Shown here: one piece after another, positions 24,161 through 34,239 of the stretch
Position numbering within the stretch: the first letter of the stretch is position 1
How the letters are laid out: every line of letters begins with the position of its first letter
Origin: Sympetrum striolatum
Taxonomy: Eukaryota > Arthropoda > Insecta > Odonata > Libellulidae
Reading direction: 5' to 3'
DNA length: 64,000 bases
Assembly (NCBI GenBank): GCA_947579665.1
Contig: OX388349.1
Location: 68,266,841 to 68,330,840 of the forward strand
Made by a program: the position numbers and the translations under genes
Notes under the pieces: generated by a model
Seen by the model: the letters and a program-made list of their open reading frames with translations, nothing else
Told to the model about the DNA's origin: nothing
The model's database searches: none

Positions 24161-26315
24161 CAGTTCATCATCATGAAGTCAGCATTAAATATGCACCACC
24201 TGTGTATTGGTTACGGGAAAAATTCAAGCAATGTTGCGGAATTTGTATAAAAATGCAAATTAGGCAAATTGTCTGAAAATTTATAGTATCGAGATAAAGT
24301 TATGACAGATATCACATGGTGATTAATTTTATGTTACTTTCTTACATAGTTGGGATAGGATTAGCAAAAGAATATAGCATGATAAAACCTTTTCTTATTA
24401 CTAGTTAGCGATTTATTGCATGCTCGGGAGAAATTAATCGAATTGCAGAATTGATTCGAATACTGAGGGGACCTGAGTTTCATTTTTTAGAGAATAAATA
24501 TTGATTAATTACGCATGGAATTGAAGCTAAAATGAGTTTGTCTACTTTGTGAATGTAATTGTGTTAGAAATATAATGATCTAATTTCAACTATGATTTTT
24601 CTTTAGCGATAGCTGTTCTAGAATTTCTGGCCCTTTAGACAGAATTTGATAATTCAATCAATATAAACTTACGCATCAATATTCTTAGGTAAATAATTGA
24701 CTTTATAGTAGTTTAATGAATCTAATTGGCTCTATTTTCATACTTATATATGTATTCAATCTTCCGCAATCATTGATAAGTAATTAATACAAGGATATAA
24801 AACTCGGTCATATCAGTTAAGCAACTTAGTAATTCTTAAATATTATAATTATCACATGAATTTCACTTGATCATCTTAAAGTTTCAAACCAATCTTTATT
24901 ATTAAATCTAAGTTATGATACACGTATACAAATCTTATTATCTCTGAAAATTTACATTACATTTCATTGGTATGGAATATAACTTTAGGATCAATTTACA
25001 GCTACTCATTGCATTGGCTCCTCTCTATATTTTCTCCAAACTCCCTCTTTCCAATGGAATATATCTTCTCTTTCACAGCAGCGGTGTTTATTTGCAATTA
25101 AGATCATTTCGAACGCAATGTGCGTATGATACTTCCCCATTGGCCTTCCTAAATTCGCAGAACTACGCTCAATAGAAATGTTTACTAAGAACAGAGGAAA
25201 ATAATTGTGCAAAAATGAAGTTGCAGATGAATTATAAGCAATGGCGAAATTGAAAGTTGTTTGTACGGGAAGGTGTTAAGCTGGAATAGGGTACTGATTG
25301 GATTTCATCCCCCACGCAGTGACTCAGATGAATAATAAGCAATGCAGAAATTAGTAGTCGTTTTTGGGTTGTAAGTGGGAAAAGAGAAAGGGCAAATTCC
25401 GAGAGTTAAAAGAAAGTTCAAAAAATTTACCGTTGGAATTGAACTTTACGTCATATCGAGCTAATCTGATACCTAATTCCAAAGAAATAAAATTGTATTT
25501 TATCTTAATTTCATATATAAGGAGATAATAGACAGATGTAAAGGTTACATGTGTTTTTATCGCAAACTTTAGAATATTATTATTGAAATTTTTCATAAGA
25601 ATTATAGGTACAGAATTTACTACTATAGGGAATACTATTCGGCTATGTGATTGGATATGGAGAACAGTCAAAATTAGCTCCTGTAAAGTTTCATACCCTA
25701 CATCAGGAATGTACAATGAACGGCACAGGAACAATATGTGGCCTACCAGTTTAAACTCAGTACAAGGACTAGAAAGTTATATTATTTACGAAAAATGTCT
25801 ATTGATCAGCTCAGAATGAAATTGGTAATTTTTTTCTACAAGTTCGTGCCTTCCAGGCTTGGTTATAAGTAAATTTAATAACTGAAAAAATCGACTATGG
25901 TTGGGTGAGTTTCTGAGAGCCGTGAATATGTACTTTTGTTCATGGTGTGGGATAGCGTGTTAGTTAATGTTAGATTATGTATATGTTGTGACTTCTGTTA
26001 AAGGGAAGTTTTCCGTTGGGTTATCCTTCCCTTATTGAGTTCATTCCTGATAGATATTGTGCTTTCCCTCAATTTTTATTTTATAATCAGAATAAGGCTA
26101 TTTTTAATTGGAAATGTTCTCCTGTATGTATATAATTACTGTATTATATATACGTAATTCCACCTAACAAATTATCTACTCGCGTAAATTGTGACATAGT
26201 AATAATTAACATCAAAATTCATTGGTGAGCTCTAAAAAATGTCAAAATATCTAAACTATAAAATCCGCTATTTCACAGTAAACATGAGACATTTTTGTAT
26301 TCGTAACAGTCACAT
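24161..26315. other. AT-rich non-coding DNA
   Basis: Frames on both strands remain open around 25351-25819 (127 codons minus, 78 plus). They overlap and neither shows a known domain or good codon bias. No repeats recognised. Confidence 0.4.
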
Positions 26316-27310
26316 AACGCGTCAATTCCGAGTTCATTCACCGATAGCTAAGGGGCCACAATAACGGCCAATTAGTTCTCGCGCTAATCGGGCACGGGCG
26401 AGCATTACGCCCTCCTAATGAGCTTCCTTTCGCGCCACACGTCCCAAAAAGTTGCCTCAATTATTTACATAACGGCTGACATATTTCTCGACGCGGGGGA
26501 GATCTCGGGGATCGATCTCAAGACAGCCGGAGCGGAGCGAAGGGGCGGGGGAGCGATGAGGACAATAGTCGCCTGAAATGTGCCACCAAGTCCCGCCACT
26601 CGCGAAAGACCCGTAATCTTACGTTCCATCGACTCCTCTCAAGGCTGACGAGCTTTCTAAAATAATAACATTTTCCACGTCCTCGTATGAAAAGGAATGA
26701 GGATTAATTAAGACTCCTCGCCCGGCTTGGAGTCGAGGAAAAAATCGTATTACTACATCCTCTGGGTCGCTGGAATAAAACGGGAGAGAAAAGAGTCGAT
26801 CCGGCTTTGAAGAGGAAACGAAGCACAAGGGAAAGAGGGAAGGTAATGTCATTGCACGCGGTGAGGAAGCCCAACCCTCCGTACATCGCGACGGAGGAGG
26901 GCGCCCTGCGGTGGGAATAAGGGATAACAAAACCCGATCGCGGTGCGAGAGGACGTCTGATGGGGAGTGGAAGAAAAACTTCTCTCACAGATGAGGGGAC
27001 GCGTCCAACAAAAAACTCCCCGAGAGCATTGTCTTTTCCTTAGTTACTTTATCGGGTCGGAGGCGATGGAGGTAAGATACCTCGGGCGTACGTACAGGTG
27101 AACGGGGAGTGCAGTCCAAGAGGTTTTGCTCCATCTCCTTCGTCTCGAGAGCTGAAGGACACGTAGGGAAGACAGCGGGATAAAAAGCTTGAAGGGAGAT
27201 ACGGCAAAGGAGACGTAATCGGATATTAAAGGTGGATTTCGCAGGCAACGTCTCCGAGGGAAGGGCTAATAAAGTGCAAAATAACACTCGAAGGTTTTTA
27301 AGACTCGGGA
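26316..27310. other. Large CpG-rich island
   Basis: Starts with a dense CpG stretch (26316-26530) carrying ATTA/TAAT-type sites within GC sequence, then becomes G/A-skewed on the plus strand to about 27300. The overlapping minus frames at 26619-27287 are in different phases and low-complexity. The front part looks like the best candidate conserved non-coding element in the middle of the window. Confidence 0.5.
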
Positions 27311-28860
27311 TTTCAAAGCGAAAGACTCTGAGGAAAGTAGCAGCGGTTTAGTCTTTGAAAGATAGGGATCATTAATATCAAATATGTCGCATAAACCAAT
27401 TGCCTTAAGAGCAAAAAGGTGCTCATAGGAATGAATTTCATGCACGAAGTTTGATTTTGACACTCTACTAAGAAAAAATACCTATGTGGCCTGAGGACTG
27501 GTTTTAATAAAAGAATAAATAATTTATTTTGCAGTTGAAATAATCTCTGCAATAAATTTCAAAAATTCACATTCTATATGTAAAAGAATGTAACTTTTCG
27601 TTCCTTAACTACATTTATAGTAAAACTTTCAATAAAAAGAGCACTTCTTGTGATATGATACCACCAAATTAAGTCTTATTAATTTCTTTATTCCACTGTG
27701 ATGGTTTCTTAATGTAGAAACAGATGAGGAAGCTTGATAATCTGCTTATCGAGATATTGAATTTATGAAAAATGAATGCATTACTATTTATTATATAGCT
27801 ATAAAGAATTGAAAATTTAAAATCTCGCTCAGATAGTAAACTTGTATTTAAATTGTACCTTTTTTAATCTCAAAATTCTTCTCGCATTAGTTTTTCTTAA
27901 TATAAACAATCTGAACAAGAATTTTGATCCTAGCGCAAAGTACGGCCATGCTACTCAGAAAAAAGAGATAACTAATTTTTCGTTTGTATAAATACCAGCG
28001 AGGGAGAATTAACTTAAAATAATTGAAAACATGAAAATATAAACTAAATTATCCATAGAATTCAGCAATTTAATTCAAGGAATAACACTGACACATAAAA
28101 AGTGAGGTTGGGAATTTAAAGGAAGATACGCTCGTACAAAGTCAAGATTTCAATGCGAAATGGTGCTATTAATTTGATGGCAATGATGAGACTAAAACTC
28201 GATGCATCATTTCCAATAGCTAGATAATTAAATGTATCATTCAGGAGTACCCTTTGGTATCCCTTAATTCGTAATTTACTCGCTAAGATTGAAATTCGAT
28301 AATTTAATCTTGAACTGTGCATTTAATGAGTCATTGATTCCTAAACAAACAAATATAGTAATACACTTACTTCCTACTTATTTCGACACCAAAAACTTTC
28401 CATGGGTAAACATTTCTGTAGATGAACCTATTTGTAAGCTTTACATTGGCAGTTGTAATATTTCGAACGCATTGCATCAAAAAGACAGCTATACAAGCGA
28501 TACGTAACAAAAAACCGGGATGTTACGATTTCCGAACTTAATTGTTGTTGTATTTGTATATATGTATATTATGTTGTAATAACATGTTGAAAAATGGTTA
28601 CGGATCCTATTTTCTCATTATGATAGCAATATTTCCACAGATTTCGTATGAAAGTAAAGTTATACAATGAAACATAGAAGTTGTTATTTAATCTCTGAAA
28701 GCTTTAATATTGCTTCCACCTATTGAGAATATAAAACAAAATCCGGAAATACGTCCTTGCATAATATTTCTGAACGTTGTAAGTCCTGTTCTTATAGAAA
28801 TGAATCGTCACCTATTTTTGCTGCATCTAAACCGTTGAAAACTGTTTTGCATACATATTT
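27311..28860. other. AT-rich non-coding DNA
   Basis: No gene or transposon recognised. Confidence 0.5.
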
Positions 28861-29195
28861 GAATGCATTCAAAATCTTTCTTTACGATGTGGTTTATGCA
28901 ACGAATTCATAAACCACACAGAAACAACGCAAAGTCTGAAAGAGGTGAAATTAGATTGTTCCCCTTGGCTTTCCGCTTCAAAATTACGTTACGACGTTGC
29001 TTCCGTCGACGAGGCGGTTCCTTTAAAGATTCCGAATATACCGAAGCTCTGGTGAGACGTTCCTAACTCGGATATAAGAAGCCCCACCGAAACGGGTGTC
29101 ATTAAGAATTTAGCTGAAAATTCCCAAATCGAGTGCGTGGTTGCGTAGTCTAACGTCATGGAGGAAGAGGAGGACCGAGAATATTTCAGCCACAA
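28860..29195. other. Weak GC-richer island
   Basis: CpG-bearing patch (CGTTACGACGTTGCTTCCG near 28986). Overlapping frames on both strands lack domains. Confidence 0.35.
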
Positions 29196-30490
29196 ATCGG
29201 AAACCTATCTTTAGATAGACCTTAAATGGAAGGATCTTCAAGAAATAAAAATTAAATCGATCATTACACATGTAGTTTATTACCTAAAATTATTAATATC
29301 TTAAACTTAATAAAAAACAATTTTTATCAGAGAAATATCTGCAAGTGTGTCTTCCCGTTGAAATATTTATCATCGAAATGTATTTCCACGAATTCTTCCT
29401 TTCTGGTGTAAACACTTCTATTCCAAACATTGTCAATAGTAATATAATTGAAGCATAAGTTTATTTCTTATCGAACGAACAATCTTAGCACAAGCAATGA
29501 TGCCGTAACTTGTGATTTTTACGATTTTTCCTAATATAAGTGAGGAATACCATACAAAAACTGATTTTGATATTATAATAGCATCATACCAATATTCTTT
29601 GAGTTGTAGTCAAAATTATAAAATTGGTATGAATTTGAGTAATAGAATTTATATTTACTTAATTTATTTGTATTAGATACTATTTTTTTACCTTGTTCCT
29701 TTAGTTAGCGTATAATTATAATATACTCTAATTGTTAAATATGTGGGGATACTTTTTGTAAGAATAGCGAGGGAAAATTTATTCAACAAAACCTCACAAT
29801 ATCCTGTTACTATCCTATAGGTTATAAAAGTTAATAGGATTCATCTCTGATAAAACTTCTTCGCTCTTCCACTTCAGGGTGCACTCTGTATTACTTGGAC
29901 TACAAGAACGAAGCAGTAGTAGGCTTTAACTAAGAGCTCCTTAGTAATGTGCACAGTGTTTTCGTGAAAAATTATTAATTTACTGGAGAATACAAAACAA
30001 TTAATTGCTTTCCAATTATCAAAGTATAGTGTAGGGTATACTTGGAAACACCAAGGATAAAAGAAGTTAAAAAAGGCGACATGACTGGGACTTAAACCCA
30101 TGTTATTCTCTATGGCGACAGGTTTATTTACATTTTGTGCACGTGTATATTTACTCTTTTAGCCAGTGATAGTTATCAAACATAATAACATGGGTTGATA
30201 ATAAGGTTTATAAAAAACGCTTCTGCCATTCCTCCTAAAAATAAAGATATATTCCTCTTAAGATTAAGTCATTCTCAATTCAGTTAATAATTCACTACCT
30301 TTATTTTCTCCCACATTCTTCCACTCAATCACTTCCTCAAAACTTATTCTCGGCTCAAACTACCCAAACACCATTAATTTCATCAATACTACTCTTTCCT
30401 TCACTAGTAAGTCCCCGGTTATCTTCCACATAACATTCCCTCCGTCTGCTCCACACCCGTATCCCTAAAGCTCCATCCACTCCCTCGAAA
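29196..30490. other. AT-rich non-coding DNA with one T-arm-like piece
   Basis: At 30073-30105, read on the minus strand, TGGGTTTAAGTCCCAGTC looks like a T arm and is followed by GCC and a T run. No D arm or A box precedes it, so it is at most a fragment. Nothing else is recognised. Confidence 0.4.
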
Positions 30491-31160
30491 ATTCATCAAG
30501 CTCATTAATAATGAGCCTCTTAATCGCAATCATCTCAAACGGAGTTTCGGAGGGAAAACGGAGCTAAAATACAAGCACTTTTATTCGTCGGGGAAGGCTA
30601 CATTTAATGACGCTTCCGCCGACAAATTTAGGAGGATCCAAAAATAATTCCCTGGACGCACGGCCCCTTTTAGAGGCGCCACCCCTCGCACGCGGAAATT
30701 GCAGGCGCGAGGAAAACGTTGGGAAGTTAGAAAGGCAAGGGAGGGGAAGACGTTAGAAAATGCCGAAAACAGGGTATAAAGTTGAGGAGGAAGAGGTTGA
30801 GAAAGGATGAAGGAGATGAGGTTTGAAGCAATGTTAGGGGGTTGCGAAGAAGGGGAAAAAGAGGGTTAAAGAAAGGCAACTTCATTACGGGACAAGGCTG
30901 TGACGCCTGGACGCTGGGGAGTCATAACTTCTCTGAGGAGGGAAATCCGAAGACAGCGGAGAAAATGGAACGCTGCCTCCCGTGGAGGATGGGAAGATAG
31001 TGGAAACGTAAAGGAGTTTCCTGTCTAGATGGATCGGTCAGGGGAAGAGGAAAATATGCTTCCGGGACGGGATATTAGAGATGCCTGAAACAACTGATTT
31101 TATCAAACGCCTTCCGTGCGCTCGTGGGGGAACCTTAAAATTGCCTTACGCCCACTCCCA
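30491..31160. other. GC-rich, CpG-containing and purine-skewed island
   Basis: Contains the 17-bp palindrome at 30500-30516, a CpG-dense centre near 30590-30720, and a G/A-skewed second half. No frame of note. Confidence 0.5.
30500..30516. repeat. 17-bp palindrome with ATTA/TAAT arms
   Basis: GCTCATTA-A-TAATGAGC: two exact 8-bp arms around a single central base. Each arm carries the homeodomain core ATTA/TAAT, so two factors could bind symmetrically. Located at the entry of a CpG-bearing island. Confidence 0.7.
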
Positions 31161-31566
31161 ATAAAAGGACGCAGGATTTGTAAAAATAGTGAAAACAGTG
31201 AAAAAGAGTCACAGCAAAGTGATTCTATTTGATCCAGTTATATGGTTCACCGAGGCTAAACGGGTCACTCCGCTGTTTAATTCTTATTGCAAAAAATTAT
31301 TCGGATTATATTCCTTTAAACTTTTCTAAATTACATGCAAACTCTTCATAAAACGAATGAGGTAGGTTGTATATGTATTGTTGTGAAAACTTTCACAAAA
31401 ATTGCAATTAACCATCAATCGTCCAATATCCGTTTAGCCCCATTAAGGGAGTTAAACGGACCATGGTGCGTATATACCCAAAAAGGAATATATGTGAGTA
31501 TATAATATGAGTTAGTTATAAAAATGAAGGAATTTAAGTTATTTATTAATAAAAAGTCATTATATT

Positions 31567-31814
31567 TTAATTGGCATCCCTATCTGGCTCACAAATTGCA
31601 CGGATGAAGTGACTTTTAAACATCTTCTTTTCGCTGCAATTCTCATGACGCCATTCTTCGCATTTGGAGCATTTATTCTTACTCTTGATAGCCCCTCTGA
31701 TATACAGGTGACAATATCGTTTGAGGTTTCCATAGAACTAATCTTGGCCTGCCATCTTTGCTTTCTGGTTAAGATTGTGATCAATTCCCATGCGTTCACA
31801 ATAATTAAAGTCAT
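31567..31814 (-). pseudogene. Transposase C-terminal fragment with PHD finger, frameshifted
   Basis: On the minus strand an open stretch ends at 31567-31569 (TAA) with the peptide CSKCEEWRHENCSEKKMF, then HFIRAIC. The spacing C-x2-C-x2-W-x-H-x2-C and a later FI-x2-C matches the second half of a PHD zinc finger. PHD fingers are found at the C-terminus of some pogo/Tigger DDE transposases. The upstream 40 codons (ending NDIVTCISEG) are in a different phase, the break being a single-base shift at about 31692 in a run of four G (minus strand). The DDE catalytic domain and DNA-binding domain are absent. Non-functional relic; its position within the terminal inverted repeats links it to that element. 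Confidence 0.6.
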
Positions 31815-32189
31815 TTTCTTTACATTATTTGGTATCGGCCTAAATCCTAGTTTTGGCAGACGTAATATTCTAACTACAAAACTTTTTCAGATTCGAAATC
31901 AATTACAATTTTAGCCGCCATGACTTGGACTACACCAGTAAGAGAAGAAACTCTTCTCTGAAGCGATGTGTAAGGTCAACGTATGCCGGGAATAAGGATA
32001 ATTAATAAATGTTAATGATATAAAAATAAGTAACATTTAAGGCTATGATCCGTTTAGCCCCGAATAGCAAAAGTCAACTACAAAACTCTTAAAAAATAAC
32101 TCAATGCTTAATGATTGGACACTAATTAGTATATCATTGTTCAACAGCTACTAATTCATTATATTGCAAAACAATTAGAAATATAACAT

Positions 32190-32222
32190 ATCCTTTGAAG
32201 AATCCTTTAGAAAAATCCTTTG
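32190..32222. repeat. Three short ATCCTTT repeats at the Penelope 3' end
   Basis: ATCCTTT occurs three times at a spacing of about 12-13 bases (TATCCTTTGAAG, AATCCTTTAGAA, AATCCTTTGATG). It lies just beyond the 3' untranslated side of the Penelope-like fragment on the minus strand and may be its tail or part of the target site. Confidence 0.4.
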
Positions 32223-32373
32223 ATGTTGTTCACAAAAATTACATTGACGATAAAAACACGTCCACATGGTTTGGCGACTCTTCCCAGAATTGCCACTGAC
32301 GTGAGCGCAGGACTTCCGGCCAGAAGTTGAAAGAAAAGACTTCGTAATTTCCACAATAAGTTTTGATTTATTC

Positions 32374-32404
32374 GACCGGTTTCGGCATTGACAGCCATCC
32401 TCAG
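32374..32404 (-). ncRNA. Degenerate hammerhead-ribozyme-like motif
   Basis: The minus strand reads CTGAGGA, T, the hairpin GGC-TGTCAAT-GCC, then GAAACCGGTC. CTGANGA and GAAA are the two conserved hammerhead core strands. ACC/GGT would form the very short loop-less stem III known from Penelope-like elements, which work as dimers, with cleavage expected after the final C. Departures: an extra T between core and stem II, a 3-bp stem II, and almost no stem I pairing. Position about 95 bases downstream of the endonuclease stop is where family members carry ribozymes. Activity is doubtful for this copy. Confidence 0.5.
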
Positions 32405-32498
32405 GTGATATTACATCGGAAATGACAGTATTTATAGGGATGCACAGAGTTTTGAGGGAAGGACCAGGAGAGGGGAGGGGTTGAGGAAGGTGAGATCG

Positions 32499-33334
32499 TT
32501 AGTTAGGGGTTTTGTTGAAGAGAGAATTTCCACTGTCTCCAAGGAATCCATTTTTCTCCCTTTCCATTCTGTGGAGCAGCTTCGGATTGGAAGAGCAGGA
32601 ATGGCCACTCTCTAGGAGGTGGTCCGCGAAGGCCGATCCGGGGTTTCCCAATCGGTAGCATCGCTGGTGTTCGGCGGTCCTTGTTTTAAGGCTGCGACCC
32701 GTCTGTCCTATGTATGTGGCCGCACATTCCCCACAATTGAGCTCATACTCACCGGAGAGTGAAGAAAAGTCTTTCTTATCTTTCGCGTGAGAAAGGGATC
32801 TTGAGAGGTTACATGGTGAATAGAAAGCAGTTTTCAAATGGGGAGGGAGAAGGTTGGATAGTTTGTAGGAAATATTTCCTAAAAATGGGAGCTTAACCCA
32901 CCTCGGGTTCGCTTTTTCCAACGGAATCAAAGATGGGAAAATTTGTGACGAAGCCAACCTCTTAGTTTTCTTTATAAGGATGTTTTCTACTATTTTGCAA
33001 GAATATCCATTGTTTATAGCAATTTGTTTAGTTGTAGTTAACTCTTTTTGAAAACCTTCGGGGGAAAGAGGGACAGAAACAGTCTGTAGATCATAGCATG
33101 AAAAGCAGCATGCTTATGGGATATTTGGTGGGAGGATATACTGTAAATGATATGGTCTGTATAACTCGGTTTTCCGAAAAAATTGAAGTTTGGCTTATTA
33201 TTGGTTAAGGAAATGGATAGATCTAAAAGGTTTAGAGCCCCTTCCTTTTCTATTTCATAAGGAAAAGAAATTTTTTCGTGTAATGTATTAAGAAATACAA
33301 AAAATAGATGCAATTGAGCAATTGTGCCGTTTCA
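32499..33334 (-). pseudogene. Penelope-like polyprotein C-terminus with GIY-YIG endonuclease
   Basis: Two minus-strand frames joined by one frameshift near 33060-33075. The upstream frame (33038-33334) has VFLNTLHEKISFPYEIEKEG and then the region FFGKPSYTDHIIYSISSHQ, matching the segment between reverse transcriptase and endonuclease in Penelope-like proteins. The downstream frame (32499 to about 33062) continues from EGFQKELTTTKQIAINNGYS and contains GECAATYIGQTGR, SLKTRTAEH and GNPGSAFADHLLESGHS. These carry the YIGQT core, the conserved Arg and His of the GIY-YIG fold, the conserved Asn and a family-typical H-x-GH end. The endonuclease nicks target DNA to prime reverse transcription. Upstream of 33334 the frame hits a stop and similarity is lost. 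Broken by frameshift and truncation, so a fossil. Confidence 0.85.
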
Positions 33335-33519
33335 AACGCAGAAAACATCACAGCCACTTGTATATGTAGTTCATATATGCACCTATAGATGACTGTCTCA
33401 AAATTAAACCCAGCAATACGGGAGATATGTATTCTTGGATTGGAGAAGCGATATACCTTAGCAAGATCCGTTCATCCTTATGATACGTTTAGCCTCGGTT
33501 TACCCTGCATGACTAGACT

Positions 33520-33966
33520 ACGTCTTACATGAATAATAAGATAAAAATCGTGTAGTTTTCAATATCAAGTTTGTGTTCTTCAGCTATGAAATTTTCAATT
33601 TTTTCAACATTTACAGATTGAAATAGGCGTGATAGTGGGGATCTATTTTTCGTATTCCCCAGTTTTTATATGAATATTAGGATTAAAAAATTGTAATTAT
33701 CAATAACAGGTTAGCGTTTTCCAATTATGAAATTGTTATGTTTCTAAAAATTCGTGGATTGAAAAGGAGTGATGGTGGGCAACTATCATTCTGTAAGCAC
33801 AAAAAACGTATTGGAGGATGTCTGGTACTGAAGTACATATCATGGTGACATCCTTGATATACACGATTAGACCGAACAAATGTTTAATTTACAATACTAC
33901 TATTTTTTATCCTCAGTGGTATCTCTGAAAAAAATTGAAGTAATTTTTCGCTAACAGGTTACCACT

Positions 33967-33969
<3 letters not shown>
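33520..33969. other. AT-rich non-coding DNA
   Basis: No gene or repeat recognised between the transposon end and the TA microsatellite. Confidence 0.5.

Positions 33970-34045
<76 letters not shown>
33970..34045. repeat. (TA)38 microsatellite
   Basis: Seventy-six uninterrupted bases of alternating T and A. Expected to be length-variable and able to extrude a cruciform; assembly length may be unreliable here. Confidence 0.97.
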
Positions 34046-34048
<3 letters not shown>

Positions 34049-34169
34049 GGTTAATTTTTGTACATATACTGTTATACTAGTGGATAGTTACTAATCTGGT
34101 GAGGATAACGGAATCGTAGAAATGGGAAAAGACTAATACAATGTGCTATGGTTACGTCAATCATATACT

Positions 34170-34232
34170 CAATTCGACCTTCCACCACTAAAAGGCGGCA
34201 AGTAGGGTATTAATGTAGATGTAGATGTTGAC
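34170..34232 (+). repeat. Possible retroelement 3' tail with GATGTA units
   Basis: CCACTAAAAGGCGGCAAGTA is followed by GGGTATT and then AATGTAGATGTAGATGTTGA. A GC-richer end followed by short hexamer repeats is how several non-LTR retrotransposons finish. No coding remnant lies upstream, so this is a suggestion only. Confidence 0.25.
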
Positions 34233-34239
34233 CCGACTT

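Larger units (their letters stand above)
32223..33334 (-). mobile_element. Penelope-like retroelement, 5'-truncated
   Basis: The minus strand holds the end of the polyprotein (thumb/linker and GIY-YIG endonuclease), a 3' untranslated part with a hammerhead-like motif, then a short tail of repeats. The reverse transcriptase core is missing; similarity to the family starts at about 33310 and stops before reaching it, as expected for 5' truncation during reverse transcription. It lies between the inverted repeats of the 31241-33507 element, so it inserted into an existing copy. The 3' boundary is uncertain by about 100 bp. Confidence 0.75.
31241..33507. mobile_element. TIR DNA transposon remnant, pogo/Tigger-like
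   Basis: The left end reads GGTTCACCGAGGCTAAACGG (31244 onward). The right end, read inwards on the minus strand from 33507, is CAGGGTAAACCGAGGCTAAA. CCGAGGCTAAACG is identical in both. The motif GGGGCTAAACGGAT recurs inside at about 31428-31441 and 32047-32061 (minus strand), and GAGTTAAACGGACC at about 31449-31462. The left end is preceded by TTA and the right is followed by CA, compatible with a decayed TA target. A transposase tail with a PHD finger lies on the minus strand at 31567-31814. A Penelope-like fragment sits inside; without it the element is about 1.2-1.3 kb and internally deleted. TA target plus PHD-tailed transposase suggests the pogo/Tigger group. That class call is inference. 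Confidence 0.62.

Noticed and set aside
25351..25819. Overlapping frames of 127 codons (minus) and 78 codons (plus)
   Set aside because: Both strands open with no recognisable family, ordinary AT-rich composition and no splice signals; chance frames are likely.
29153..29215. Small plus-strand frame starting ATGGAGGAAGAGGAGG
   Set aside because: Only 18 codons, acidic low complexity at the start, no conserved feature.
30073..30120. Possible tRNA gene on the minus strand (T-arm-like TGGGTTTAAGTCCCA with a T run after)
   Set aside because: No D arm, anticodon arm or A box upstream; at most a fragment.
31609..31914. 101-codon plus-strand frame
   Set aside because: It lies opposite the PHD-finger transposase fragment and is its shadow.
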